This document shows, in pieces, positions 1-11,175 of a DNA stretch of 64,000 bases. Origin of the DNA: Enoplolaimus lenunculus (taxonomy: Eukaryota; Nematoda; Enoplea; Enoplida; Thoracostomopsidae); assembly GCA_030248215.1 (NCBI GenBank), contig JASANG010000733.1, positions 124,001-188,000 on the forward strand. The letters run 5' to 3'. The notes beneath the pieces are model-generated. The model saw nothing but the letters and a program-made list of their open reading frames with translations. It was not told the DNA's origin and made no database searches. The translations under genes and the position numbers were made by a program. Positions within the stretch are counted from its first letter, which is position 1. Each line of letters begins with the position of its first letter.

Positions 1-973
1 ACTGTGATTAACATATATTTTACATATTAGTCACAGCTTTAGTTTATCATAAGGCTCAGGCGGGTTGAAGTTGTTGCTGCAAGTACATTCGAATGCTGTA
101 TGCCCTGAAACGGTCTTTATATAATTGAGCTTTTTTCAGTTCATTATTGAATTGTACTAGTTACTACCGGTATTTGCAACGCTATTAAAAATTATGAGTA
201 CTCAGCGTAATATAAAATCACATTTTGCCGAATGTCCGCCTCAAAAAAAGTCCAGGTCTTTATGTTTTAACATTGAAAATTTTTGGCTTAGAAAAGTCCT
301 GGGGGCCCCCAGCCAAAAAATTTGCTGGGGGGCGGCCGAAAATTCGCCGAGGTGCCTTTCCGTGGGGCGGCAACATTTTCGCCGGGGAAAAATGAAAATT
401 TCGAAAAGTGCTGGGTCCCCCGATGTGGAGAAACCAGTCAAGTCCAGACACCCAGAGCTTGCTGACTTAGACTAGCTAAGTCGTTATGCGTAATTACGGC
501 CCAATCTTCCATAAAACGTTATTCAACGGCCACGCAGGGCCCAGGTAAGTTGTACATTGCGGACGCAGCCGCCATACAGTTTTTATCATTTTTACGCTTT
601 CTAGCAATGCCTAAGCCTAACTTCAGTTCTAAGATAAATTAGGTGGACCAGGAGAGGCTCCTTAAGGTGTGGTTATGGGTTTGGATTTAGTTTTTATGTT
701 TCAGTTTTTAGTTTGAAATAAGGTTTGAGAGCGACACAGCCACCTACATCCGTGTGCCTTGACTAATTATTAGTTGAATAATGCGATGCTGGGACGGGAT
801 AGTAAGCATCCACAAATGAAAGTTGTTTAAACTTGAGGCTCTCAGTTTTGGCTCAATTAGCGGTACGATCATCAATCAAAAATGTGTTAACCAATACAAG
901 TTTGCTCACGCTTCAGCAATGTAAAATAATTTGCATGCTTTGCAATATAATATTACAGATTACAAGCTCTCAC
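1..973. other. Left edge, no gene recognised
   Basis: Lies inside or beyond the kinesin gene on the minus strand. A GC-rich block at 240-450 (GGGGGCCCCC, GGGGGGCGGCCG) gives overlapping ORFs on both strands with no protein character. No kinesin switch-II exon found. Confidence 0.6.
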
Positions 974-1583
974 CAGGGATTGGGGGTCTTGGCCAAAAAA
1001 GCGAGACCGGCACCGCGACTCAACCTACCGAGACCCAACCTACTGTGTCCGAAATAAATCGCCGCTACATACCCATCGAACAGGCTCGGGACAAATCTCA
1101 CTGTCTCAAAACACACTCGGTACAACACTAATTCAAAGGTATAGTGTTGTTTTTGATCCCGGGCAAGCCGACTGGACTGGAGAATTTTTTAACATAGCGT
1201 AGACGTTATAAATGCGGAAGACCCATAATTTTAAACAATGTCTTAAATGTTTTAAGCGCGAAAATGCAGCTATTTGTGCTTTGTAACAATAAAATCAGTG
1301 TTTGGTTTTCCTTTCAAAAATAGAATTTTGGATAACCGGATGAGTCATTCTGTTTCACAAATCGCTGTATAACCAGGTAGCTGTGCTCCACAATCGTTCT
1401 CTCTCTGTGTTGGTAGGCGTAATGCGCAAGTATTTCTGGGCCGAAACTGCGATTCAAGGAACTTTTTTGTGATTGCATAACACTTTTTCACTTCCTTGGT
1501 CTCGATTTGCAAGCCATTGAGACTGAAAAAAAGCGAGACCAAGCCTTCCAAATCCCGAGACTCGCCGAGACCGCCCATCCCTG
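974..1583 (-). mobile_element. hAT-type element remnant with 8-bp TSD and transposase C-terminal fragment
   Basis: 610 bp. Ends read CAGGGATTGGGGGTCTTGG and, reversed, CAGGGATGGGCGGTCTCGG. It is flanked by a perfect 8-bp duplication GCTCTCAC (966-973 and 1584-1591). Inside, minus strand, a decayed block corresponds to the hAT dimerisation segment seen more clearly at 19.6 kb (PTNTDSERLW-like). Internally deleted relative to a full transposon. It lies in the kinesin intron right after exon 7. Confidence 0.88.
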
Positions 1584-1613
1584 GCTCTCACATCACATTT
1601 TATATATACGTAC

Positions 1614-1755
1614 TCATCAGCGCGACTAGTAACCGTGAGCTGAACAGTGAACACAGCGTGCGATCGTGAGCTAGACTCATTCATTGCCGTAGATCCTTTT
1701 GTCCGACTTTCGCAGCCTTGCTCAAGTAACCGCATTACATCGGATTTGTTTGACA
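1614..1755 (-). CDS. Kinesin exon 7: switch I
   Basis: 142 bp, encoding [14 protein letters not shown] and [32 protein letters not shown] is the kinesin N..SSRSH switch-I motif. Ends in phase 2 at a GTACGT donor. No further motor exon was found between here and position 1. Confidence 0.9.
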
Positions 1756-4700
1756 CTTGACATTCGCGTATTCCAGATATCAGAAATATCAAAATACATA
1801 CGTAGTTCACATTATGGAGTAAAAATGACAAAGAATTCCATATAATCCAATGTATCCATGGCAGCCGTCGAAAACAATTAGCAGTAAACTAAGATTTCTT
1901 CCAGTCAATGATTCTATAGTCTATTATTTCCGGTCAGGGTGCGAGCGGCGATATTGATATGACAGAAACCAGAACTGGTTACGTATAGTGATTTTTAATT
2001 GTAACCGGTAACAATCAAACACTATGATAAAACAAATACAATTTTTTCCGCTAAAATAGCAAACGCCTCAAACATTTACGTATATTTTATTAAGTCCCTA
2101 TTTATTGTTATATAACAAAATGAACTTTGGTACGCAAGACTGCTTTAGAGCTTGAACAAAAACGGTAAACTTTAGTCTAAATTCTTAATCGTCACCGAAA
2201 TAGTTGAAAGTATTCTGATTTGCAGCAGTCTATGAGTGTGTGAAGAGTAACATTGACCAATTGTTTGCAATGGGCGGTCTCGGTTAAAAACCGAGACCGA
2301 GACCTGACTACCGAGACCGACAAAGAAAAGTATCGGTGTTGGTCAAGTTTTGGACATCACCGAAAAAATTTAAAATTATCAAAATAAATTATTGCTAATG
2401 CTTTTTTCATAGCTTTTTGTGTTTTTTCCAAATATCTGCTCGTAATTATTGCGCAACTATGAAATTTCATAATTTCACAAAAAAATTTTATTCATCAGTC
2501 ATTACTTACTCAACAATACAGTCATACATTTGTTGAATCCTCGAATGCGGGTCTCAATTCTAAATCACAGAGACTCTAAAAATCGAAACCGAGGCCGAGA
2601 CCTGCCAAATACCGAGACTGGCCGAAAGTTTATAAAGAATACAGAAACCGGAACCGAATAGTGGTTGTTCACCAGATGGTAAACCGAGCGCGCACACAGA
2701 TACAGACTACACAACATTTAGACAATATAAAAATTCAGCTATAACATCATCGTATTGCTACAAAACATACCACAACTTGTGAGTTTATTTGTCGTAGCGT
2801 TAACGATCTCTTTCCAGCCAACAAGTCCAACAAATCGTTGTTGTAAATCTGCAACACTATTTTTCCATTATCTACATAGTCATGTTCTCGGCAAAACCTG
2901 AACAAGCAAACATTGGCAGGGTTTCTGAAATCTTGGGACCATTAGTCTACAATCGCAAATGGACGAAGTTGTACTTAAGTAAGATTCTAGAATCCCAGTC
3001 AATCAGGGTGCAACCGGAATTACAATTTACCGGAACCGGAATTTGAAAATTTTACCGGAACCGGAACCGGAAAGTGAAAAATGCATTTTACCAAAAATTT
3101 CATTTTAATCTTATTTTTTGCTCTATTATTTGTGAAATAACCTTAGTCGAACATAGGTATTTACTTTATTTGTTGTATTTTAGATTTTCATCATCGACTG
3201 AAGTGAAATCCACCATCAATGGCTTATATTCGGAGTACAAGTGGCTTTCAAAAGAGATTCTTAAAAATTAGCAAAGTTAAGAAACGGCCAAATTATAATA
3301 CCGGAATTTTTAAATCCGGTAAAAATTTACCGGAACCGGAAGGTGAAAAAATGCCGGAACCGGAATTCCGGTTGCGCCCTGCAGTCAATATCTAAAGGTT
3401 TCAGAATCCCAGTCAATATCTAAGCAACCACGATAAAAGACACTATTTGCACACTACCCCCTCAAAAGTCACTTGGTGTACGCATGATATTGTGGAATTT
3501 GCATTATTCGACAACAATTCACGCTACTATAACGTTAACACCAAAACAAATTACGTGGCTTACTTCTAAAAATGATATCTTTATTGTAACAAAATGTGTC
3601 AAATTCAAACAGTCGATGGCAGAAAATATGTCATTCAGCGCCCTGGGAATCATCCCTTGTTGTTCTTGATTGCTAGAAGTGCATATAATTACGAATAAAC
3701 AAAACACTCAAGCATCAATTTATACACATGTGCAGGGTTTCGCAGGAATTCCTGTTGCGGCCGAAATTCCTGCAAAAATTCAATTCCTGTTCCTGCGTCC
3801 AAAAACGCATGAACCAAAATTTTTTACGGTTTTGTAAAATTATTTATAGTCATTTAAATATTGGAAGCTTTGTCTTTGAAAACTTTCCATTTCGTAATGA
3901 GTGCTTGCTTTTGCAATTAGTTGGAGTTTGTTTATGAACTGATGGTAAGTTTTCTAAAACGTCCAACAGTAGTTCGACGATGAAAATAATTTATAATTTC
4001 GATTCCTGCAAAGAAAATTCCATTGTTTTTCCTATTCCAGTAAAACTTAGTTCGTGTTGGAGTTGGAACCCTGCGTACAACTACAACATTCTCAACCCAT
4101 CGAAGTGTCCGATCAAACGGCGGTTCCAAGTTTTCATAGAGAAAAATATGGTACATAGAAACACACTAAAAAACTAAACAACACAATGACAATACATTAC
4201 TGCAGCTGGTGCACATAGGTTTTAAAGATGTTGATCACGCAAGACTAGTTACATGTAAGTCGATTTTATTACACTTTTTGTAACCAGCATATATAACTCA
4301 ACATTATATTTTATCCCACTTCTAATCTTCCCATAAACTTTCGGCAATGACTGTTTACGTGAGCATGAAGCACACTGCCCATCAACCTTTTAATTCGTAT
4401 TGTAACAGCACTTACTTCAAATCATGCAATCTACTCTCTGTACCCATTGTGTAAGTTTTGCCTGATCCTGTTTGGCCATATGCAAGTACCGTTGCATTGA
4501 AACCTACAACCCCACTAGCGTCTTAATACAGCACATAAAATTTTTGCACACTTGCATAGGTATATAATTTTTATACACATAAGTTTAATAAGAAAACCAA
4601 AAATAGTGGTATATACTTGTTTATTAAAAATAACATATTATGCTGAGGCTAAACTTATGTTTATGCTAAGTATAAGACTATGTTTAGGCTTAAGAAAATG

Positions 4701-7224
4701 ATAAGCAGCATGTATATATCAAATTAATATTACGTTAGCATGCATGGCAAATAAACAAGTACATCCGTATACCAGGGTTCCACCCTAATTCCGGTCCCTG
4801 TTAATCTTGGTTCCTGTTGGAACCCTGATACATATAGCCTTAATTTCGACGAGAACGAATCATATAAGCCCAAATAAATAGGTACGTATTACGCAGCCAC
4901 CCCAATAATAAATTTTGTAAATGGCCAGGGTGCAACCGGAATTCCGATTCCGATTAGGATCCCTATTCAAAACGAGTTATGATTCCAATTGCACAATCAA
5001 TCGGAATCAGAATTTTGAAATTTTAATTTTAATCTTACTTGCGGTGATACGTTGCATACAAATTCTGTATTTTATTTATTTATATAAATTGCTTTCGATG
5101 AGTAAACTTATCAATAATTGATGGTAGTTTAGTTTTACAGACCCAAAAATCATGACAAATTTGTTCATGCGACCTTTCTGAAAATTGCTGCCAGTCAACA
5201 GACACCCTAATCAACATTATATTTCTTAATACAAATTATACGTACAGTCATAAAATTTCTAGTTCCGATTCCGATTCTGATCGCAATTGCGGATCCGATT
5301 CTGACCACAATTCCGTGTAAATTTGCTGTTTCGATTCCCATTCCGGTATAATCCAGTTTCCGTTTTGCACTCTGTCCGTGGCCCTGACATACTAGCGTTG
5401 CGTTAATATATTTTACCCCTAGCTTTTTTGGAAACCAAAATGTAGTCTTACTTGCAAAAGCTGGACTAAACTTTCTTACACTAGCATGCTCACCTTTGAA
5501 CAACTGTGGAATCAATGGTTTAATGCATTCATCATAAATTTCGTCTTGAGTGGCTTCTGGTGAGAATGTGTGATCAAACGTGTACACTTTATTATCGCCC
5601 TCCGCAAAGATCTACAACAGATAACTACACAAATACGGTTGGATACACACCGAATAAAAACGAAAAAACGAGTAAGTATCATAGCTACAGCTATAAAAAA
5701 TAACTTCAGTACAAATACAAGCGTAAATAATGAAGCAACAAACAAATGGCTTTCTTAGTCAGTCTACGTGGTTTTTAAAAACTACGGCTAAAACTGAAGA
5801 TTCAAAATAATGCAGGTGGTGCAGGATTCGACCAGATAGTAATTTACCGGATACCGCAGCCGGACAGTGTCTTTTTAAACTGGAATCCTAAACGGATGTT
5901 CACCGGATATAGCATCTTAATTGTGCACTGTTGGAAGTAACTGCATATAAATCGCGTAAAAGAATATGCAGATGCAGTATATATACATTTGCTGAATAAC
6001 TATTAGCTTGAATTTCTGTTTCAATTCAGTCCAGTCGACGGATACTAAACCGGAACCGGATAATCCGGTGCCTTGTCAAACAGCAAGCGAAGCTCTTTAG
6101 TTAATACATTACTTATTATGAAAACGAAAATTTTTTAACTAAAGGTTGCTAAAGCAAACAGCATAAGCGTTGCTCTATACTCGCGGCGCGATGCCGGACG
6201 TTACCAAGCGACACGATAAAACTTGTTTATTAAACGCAGTCGGACGTCACCAAATATATTCAGCCTCTATTTTCGTTAACAACGCATGCACTCTAACTTG
6301 TTAAATAGTAAAATCAAACTATAAGAGAGGTCGTAAAATTTTTATTTTCCTTTAATTCTCACTTCGGAATCGCGCCATAAATGCCGAAAAGTTACGACTT
6401 ACAATATATATGTATACATATTACCAATAGTCAGGGTGCAACCGGAATTACAATTTACCGGAACCGGAATTTGAAAATTTTACCGGAACCGGAACCGGAA
6501 AGTGAGAAATGCATTTCACCAAAAATTTCATTTTAATCTTATTTTTTGCTCTATTATTTGTGAAATAACCTTAGTCGAACATATGTATTTATTTTATTTG
6601 TTGTATTTTAGATTTTCATCATCGACTGAAGTGAAATCCACCATCAATGGCTTATATTCGGAGTACAAGTGGCTTTCAAAAGAGATTCTTAAAAATTAGC
6701 AAAGTTAAGAAAACGGCCAAATTATAATACCGGAATTTTTAAATCCGGTAAATATTTAACGGAACCGGAACCGGAAGGTGAAAAAATGCCGGAACCGGAA
6801 TTCCGGTTGCACCCTGCCAATAGTGGATAACATCCACCTTGCAGAAGAGTGTGCAACTACTTTGGTTGTGCACGGTACAAAATTACCCGAATGGGTGCAT
6901 TTTTGCCCGACCCCCCCCCCTTGACCAGAGGGTGGGTTTAAGCAAGAGATTGTTCGTTACAACCAGTAAAAACATTAAACTTCACGGAACTACAATTTAA
7001 AATGCTATCGAAATACATCTACCCTACACTTAAGACACCGTCCATCACTGCACCCAACATAAACATAAACAAAATGAATATAAAGAGTATAAAGTTTGGT
7101 TTACCTGGTTTTTCAACGAATTAACGTTGACGCATATTTGACATGCTTCGTTTAACTCTTTGCTGATAAACGGTCGAGCCCTCACAGCAACTTTAACAGG
7201 AATCACTGGTTGGTTTTCTTCCAT
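1614..7224 (-). CDS. Kinesin motor-domain protein, 5' part (kinesin-4-like), seven exons, continues past left edge
   Basis: N-terminal part of a kinesin, the microtubule ATPase motor. Exons (transcript order) 7105-7224, 5494-5611, 4416-4503, 3564-3672, 2771-2848, 2673-2706, 1614-1755 join in consistent phase with GT-AG borders. The product starts [18 protein letters not shown], a motor start, followed by a YTFDHTFS strand, the P-loop [35 protein letters not shown] and the switch-I region [15 protein letters not shown]. Switch II (DLAGSE) and all later parts lie beyond the left edge. Short loops, the VRVALRCRP-like start and the [20 protein letters not shown] block are closest, from memory, to kinesin-4/KIF21/KIF27 types; subfamily is inference. 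Introns hold hAT-like small elements, one only about 30 bp from the exon at 1614-1755. A possible in-frame upstream start exists near 7782. Confidence 0.9.
2269..2625. mobile_element. Decayed copy of the 30,066-type hAT-like element, in the kinesin gene
   Basis: Begins ATGGGCGGTCTCGGTTAAAA and runs in reverse orientation to the 30,066 element with matching interior (e.g. TCGTAATTATTGCG and AATTTCATAATTTCAC). The right end is eroded. Lies between kinesin exons 6 and 7. Confidence 0.7.
2673..2706 (-). CDS. Kinesin exon 6: 34-nt microexon
   Basis: Inferred from phase: exon 5 ends in phase 0 and exon 7 begins with a two-base codon remainder. This 34-nt block encodes [11 protein letters not shown] plus one base, has AG at 2707-2708 and GT at 2671-2672, and completes the loop between LRQI and VSNKSDVM at about the family length. 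Small size makes it less certain than its neighbours. Confidence 0.65.
2771..2848 (-). CDS. Kinesin exon 5
   Basis: 78 bp, phase 0 to phase 0, encoding [20 protein letters not shown] then INSQVV. Continues SFLE of the previous exon to give the kinesin SFLEIYNE.LLDLL motif. Donor GTATGT, acceptor TTGCAG. Confidence 0.92.
3004..3381. mobile_element. CAGGGTGCAACCGG element, copy 1
   Basis: 378 bp with ends CAGGGTGCAACCGGAATT and its inverse, many internal CCGGAACCGGAA runs, and a perfect 8-bp duplication CAGTCAAT (2996-3003, 3382-3389). No transposase. The 65-codon ORF inside is shared with other copies and is not a gene. Probably a hAT-derived non-autonomous element (CAGGG ends, 8-bp target). 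Confidence 0.9.
3564..3672 (-). CDS. Kinesin exon 4
   Basis: 109 bp, phase 2 to phase 0. Encodes [15 protein letters not shown] and VTIKISFLE, matching the GIIPRA...F.V.VSFLE region of kinesin motors. Donor GTAAGCC, acceptor TTCTAG. Confidence 0.92.
4416..4503 (-). CDS. Kinesin exon 3: P-loop
   Basis: 88 bp, phase 1 to phase 2. Encodes [20 protein letters not shown], the nucleotide-binding P-loop of kinesins. Too short to appear as an ATG-led ORF. Donor GTAAGTG, acceptor TTGTAG. Confidence 0.95.
4926..5374. mobile_element. CAGGGTGCAACCG-related element (CCGATTC variant)
   Basis: Begins CAGGGTGCAACCGGAATTCC and ends CAGTTTCCGTTTTGCACTCTG minus its last base variations. Interior matches 33,294-33,674. 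Lies between kinesin exons 2 and 3. Confidence 0.72.
5494..5611 (-). CDS. Kinesin exon 2
   Basis: 118 bp, phase 0 to phase 1. Encodes [20 protein letters not shown] then [19 protein letters not shown], the segment just before the P-loop. Acceptor TTGTAG, donor GTGAGC. Confidence 0.92.
6432..6816. mobile_element. CAGGGTGCAACCGG element, copy 2
   Basis: 385 bp, near identical to copy 1, flanked by a perfect 8-bp duplication CCAATAGT (6424-6431, 6817-6824). Lies in kinesin intron 1. Confidence 0.9.
7105..7224 (-). CDS. Kinesin exon with ATG: start of motor domain
   Basis: Forty codons from ATG at 7224 to a donor GTAAAC at 7104. Encodes [10 protein letters not shown] and [11 protein letters not shown], the first beta strand of a kinesin motor. 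Ends in phase 0. The frame stays open upstream of this ATG to an AG at 7257-7258, so the true start could lie in an upstream exon. Confidence 0.9.
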
Positions 7225-7757
7225 ACTTCGCACAATGTTTAACGTATTTAATTTTACTGAGTATTAGCTTGTATAATTTTAATTTTTCAGTTTGTACACT
7301 ACTGAGCTTCACCAGAATTACACAGCTATTATTATTGAGGTTAAAACAATACAAGCCAAGGTACTCTCGCAAGAGAAAATAAAGCACAAATTAAAATAAA
7401 TACGAACATCATCTGCACATGTCGCATAAATTAATAGGTAACTTCAGTTTTATCTGAGACATAAGACGTTTTAACTGTTGTAAAATCAGGCACCGGTTCG
7501 AACTATCCAGCGAAACATCCTTAAGCAAGTGTTTATTGAACTGTGCCATGCAGACCGTCTCTCCAACTACGTATCTTTATCGTCCACAATTTGTCGACAC
7601 GTATGATACCAGCTATCATGTAACGTTGATTGTATGTGTTGCATATCACTATGAGATGCATGTCTAACATTCTTACACGTCTCAATTTTCGTTAAGGTCG
7701 TTTCTTGTTCGTCAATTCTATTTCGACTGCATACTGAGTCAAACCGTGGCAACTTAC

Positions 7758-7782
7758 CGGTGAGTTCGCGACGTAGCCTCAT
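7758..7782 (-). CDS. Possible upstream start exon of the kinesin gene
   Basis: An ATG at 7782 is followed by 25 coding bases (MRLRRELT + G) and a strong donor GTAAGT. If joined to the AG at 7257-7258, the frame runs on as VKLNTLNIVRS into the motor ATG without a stop. Seen: open frame and splice signals. Inference: that this is the real start. The alternative is unspliced reading of a 71-codon ORF (7567-7782), or no coding role. Confidence 0.3.
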
Positions 7783-8100
7783 GTTAGCCTAGGTAAAAAC
7801 CACTGTTCAATAAGATACTAGAAATACCGGAGCGGAAGCCGGATATTCAAGATATATTTCAACAAAAAGTTAAGCTTAAATACGCTAATTTTGTAGTACT
7901 TGCTGTATACTATAATTCTGATTCTACTAAGAGTTTTAGTATAACTTGCGCTTTTTTGAAGCACTTATCTGTCATATAACGTTCACAGCAAAATAACTCA
8001 ACACGTAATACTCATTGCATAGTAGCCAATCAATACACAACGACGTACGCTGGTAAACAACGCATATACTAGCTAAAAGCTAACATAAATAGTTGGAGCT

Positions 8101-8174
8101 GTGCCGCGATAACTCAATTGGTAAGAGCGCTGGCCCGGTTAGCCAAAGGTCACTGGATCAATTCCAGCAGTGGT
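8101..8174 (+). repeat. tRNA-like sequence (SINE head or tRNA pseudogene)
   Basis: TAACTCAATTGGTAAGAGC resembles an A box and GGATCAATTCC a B box at tRNA spacing, with a TGGC/GCCA anticodon-type stem. The acceptor stem pairs poorly, so a functional tRNA is unlikely. Confidence 0.5.
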
Positions 8175-8984
8175 CAATTGTTTCAGTTACTTCGCACTAA
8201 CGTAACACTTAAACTCACTGCCAATAAGACCGCACAACCTTTTCCATGGTCAAAAATTATATTATATACATATTTTCCGGCAATATTGCCTGCAATGTAA
8301 GTCAAACCCTAATAAGAACCGAGAATCAGCGATTATGTTTGATTGTCGGCACTGTAAACATGTTGAGGACCTCTTCACCCCACATTCTTAAATTCTTGGC
8401 TAGCTACACCATGACCGCGCCAGCTAACTATGAAATTAAGTTGAGTTAGAAAACTGACCTGACTTTCTTTTACCAACGGCTGTTTTATCAAATTCCGATT
8501 AAACAGTTTACTAAACCATCGTTGTTCGTTTTGGTTGTTTATCGAAGGTTTTAATATATGGCGAATTATGACGACATATTGGAATCGATGAGAAACATTC
8601 TTTGAACAAAAAAGTTAAACTATTCATTTCCATTGGAAAAATAGGCGTTATACAAAGTAACAGTTTTCATTGAATATTTGACTTTTTTAAAGTAGCACAA
8701 TTGTTTTTAAACTACCATAAACACGATTCCAACACCCTCAAAATTTACATCTTGAAAACTTTTGGGGTATCTGTGATCCCCACTATGATCTCCGGTGAGG
8801 ATTCCCATCTTGATCCCATGGAAATTTCCGTGCGATGGTGTGGGGTGGGATTGGAATTTTTAATCCCATGACATCCCTGACACTAGACCTATACAAATTT
8901 CGGCCGATGTTACTTGGAGGGGCGTCCCGTTTTTTCGAGGCACAGCAACAGGCCATCACTCCTGCCCATAGATTTGTGCAGGGA

Positions 8985-9235
8985 CAGAGGGACAGCTTGG
9001 AGCCTATGTTTTCACAGGGTTGGGCGGGACAGCCAAGACAGCTTTGAGCCTGTGTTTTCGCGGGGTCGGCTGGCGTGTGTTTTTTGGGTTGACTAGGACT
9101 GCCGGCACAGCTTCGAGCATGTGCTTTCGCTCGGTCGGCGGGACAGTTCCGAGTGTGTGTTTTCGTTGGGTCGGCCACGACAGCCAGGACAGCTTTGAGC
9201 CTTTTATTGCTGGGTCGGCCGTGACAGCTTCGAGC
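8985..9235. repeat. Degenerate minisatellite GACAGC..TTTGAGCCTGTGTTTTCG
   Basis: Four to six loose units of 40-60 bp (GGGACAGCTTGGAGCCTATG, AAGACAGCTTTGAGCCTGTG, GGCACAGCTTCGAGCATGTG). ORFs in several frames here come from the repeat. Confidence 0.7.
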
Positions 9236-9584
9236 TTATATAAAAATATATATAGTATATATAAATATGACTAAAAATGTGGTGTACTAGGGGCAGATTT
9301 TACTTTTCTCCGGTTAGGGGGAAGCAGCCGCCCTGACCCCCTTATCTATACTGAGAATGTGGTGTAGCAGGGCAGTTCTTCCTTTCTTTTGGCGGATATT
9401 GCAGCACCCCTAGGGTCCCCAATATCAAGCAACGCTGAACATGAGTAGGATAAGTTTCCAATAATGAATTGCTTTTAGTGTGTGTTTGGGGGCAATAGCC
9501 CCCATCTAGTTTAGGGTCCCGTGAACTTGCGGGGAGCCACGGGGCCCACACCCCTGAGAACCCAATTTTATGTGGAGGAGCCTT

Positions 9585-9760
9585 TCCTGTCCCAACTGTC
9601 CGACTATTCCAGCTGTCTCAATTGTCTCCACTGTCCCAACTGCCCCACCTTTACTAGCTGTCGAGTTGTATCAACTGGCCCGGCGTACCAACTTGCACGC
9701 TGTTCCAACTGCCCTCAGCCAACTTCCCGTTGTCCCAACTTTACCCGCTATCCCATAATT
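9585..9760. repeat. Degenerate CTGTCCCAA nonamer repeat
   Basis: Runs of CTGTCCCAACTGTCC, CTGTCTCAATTGTCTC and CTGTTCCAACTGCC; about 18 loose units. Creates the Cys/Pro-rich predicted ORFs of 62 and 188 codons. Confidence 0.75.
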
Positions 9761-10137
9761 ATTTGTTGCTTTCTCCTGATTCACTGCTGTCCCGGGAAAA
9801 TGGGACGGCCTTCTAGGGATTGCAGCAATAAGAAATTAGATTCCAAAATCCCAAAATTCAACCCGCGATTATATCTCGAAACCGCAACATCCCAGCTGCA
9901 ACCATATCTCATGCAAAATTCAAAGATCAACCCGCCAGTGAGATATTGGTGCGGCAATCGCTGTCCCTTTGGTATGCGGAATGCCTTTGATAGTAACATT
10001 GGCCACCGCGCGAATGCGCTCCGTTTATTTGACACAAACTTTTATTGTTTAATTTGTTTAAAACAACCAGGGAGCAACCAGAGCTGAAAATACTGGAACC
10101 GGATATCATTAAATGTTGCCGACAGAGCAAATTTATG

Positions 10138-10781
10138 CGGGGTTCACGTTATAACCGGGGCAGGCGGGACACGGTTTGTCCCATGTTGATTTGACGTCAA
10201 CGTTAAAATTCGAGCACTCATATCGGGTGAACAGACAAAACTCGAATGCCATATCACATTAGCTTACAAACCACCGCTCTCAAATGATCAATGTGTACAA
10301 TGTACGGTGTGTCACCTGATACTGTGGGACATTTATGCGAATATCATATGATATTCAGCGGGACAGTGTAACATCAGGGTACTATAAATAAATGAAAAGT
10401 TGGAGGGAAGCTGTGCAAATATGCTTTAAATAGCAAATATACGTCTGCAAATCCATTTCCGACGCAAAATCGCTTAGGAACACATTGTCATAATTCAAAA
10501 ATTCAAATTTGAAATTCTAGTATCATATGATATTTAACAGGACAATTTGGGTATGTTACCTCAAGTATGCAGACATTTGAAAATATATCATATGATATTC
10601 GCAGACAATACCTCGAATATCATATGATATTGAAGTACAAAAGGTGATCCACACATGATAATAGCAGACAAATACGAATTTTTGAATACGATATGGGGTT
10701 TATAAGCAGACAAAAGGTTACCCAATAGTCTAATAGGGACAAAACGTGTCCCAAGCTGCACCGGTTATAACGTGAACCCCG
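10138..10781. mobile_element. Inverted-repeat element CGGGGTTCACGTTATAACCGG
   Basis: About 640 bp bounded by matching ends of about 20 bp (GGGGTTCACGTTATAACCGG and its inverse). It contains four copies of the palindrome ATATCATATGATAT or near it (10341, 10521, 10585, 10617). A diverged left end of the same family begins near 56,421 (CGGGGTTCACGGTACAATCG). No ORF of note. Confidence 0.8.
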
Positions 10782-11175
10782 TATTAGGTAGTTAGGCTTT
10801 TTTTGAAAATCTCGAAAATTGCCACTTGGAAAAACTTATTAAAGTTTGCCAAAAATAAACGCAATTTGAAACAAATTCTACTAGAAGCAGTGGTTCATTT
10901 TCTGTCAAAGCCAAAGGCAGATTTTCATGCAATTACACCCTGCAAATAACTTTAGAATGAATAAATTACTTAAAACTGCTGTACAATCTATAAATATGAA
11001 TATTAAACCGCTATTTGACCTATGCGCAAAAATAAATACTGAAACCCTAGTAATCACCGCCGCTGGGCCCAGTGGCGGATCTCAGTTTTTAGCGATTGGA
11101 GGCCGAGTGATATATAATAGTGAAAAATGATCGTAAGCGAAATGAACTTAAGGCCAAACGCCATTTTACGTACAA

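Larger units (their letters stand above)
7783..10137. other. Intergenic, upstream of kinesin
   Basis: Holds the tRNA-like sequence at 8.1 kb and the two degenerate minisatellites (9.0 and 9.6 kb). A hAT-like tip is seen near 8,870 (GGATGTCATGGGATTAAAAA). Nothing else supported. Confidence 0.6.

Noticed and set aside
3074-3271. 65-codon ORF repeated at 3074, 6502 and 35402
   Set aside because: Interior of a small inverted-repeat element; no ORF in older copies and no domain.
8101-8174. Functional tRNA gene
   Set aside because: A and B box-like motifs are present but the acceptor stem does not pair and the box sequences deviate.
9521-10087. 188-codon ORF
   Set aside because: First half is a CTGTCCCAA repeat, second half runs into a repeat-like tip; no protein character.
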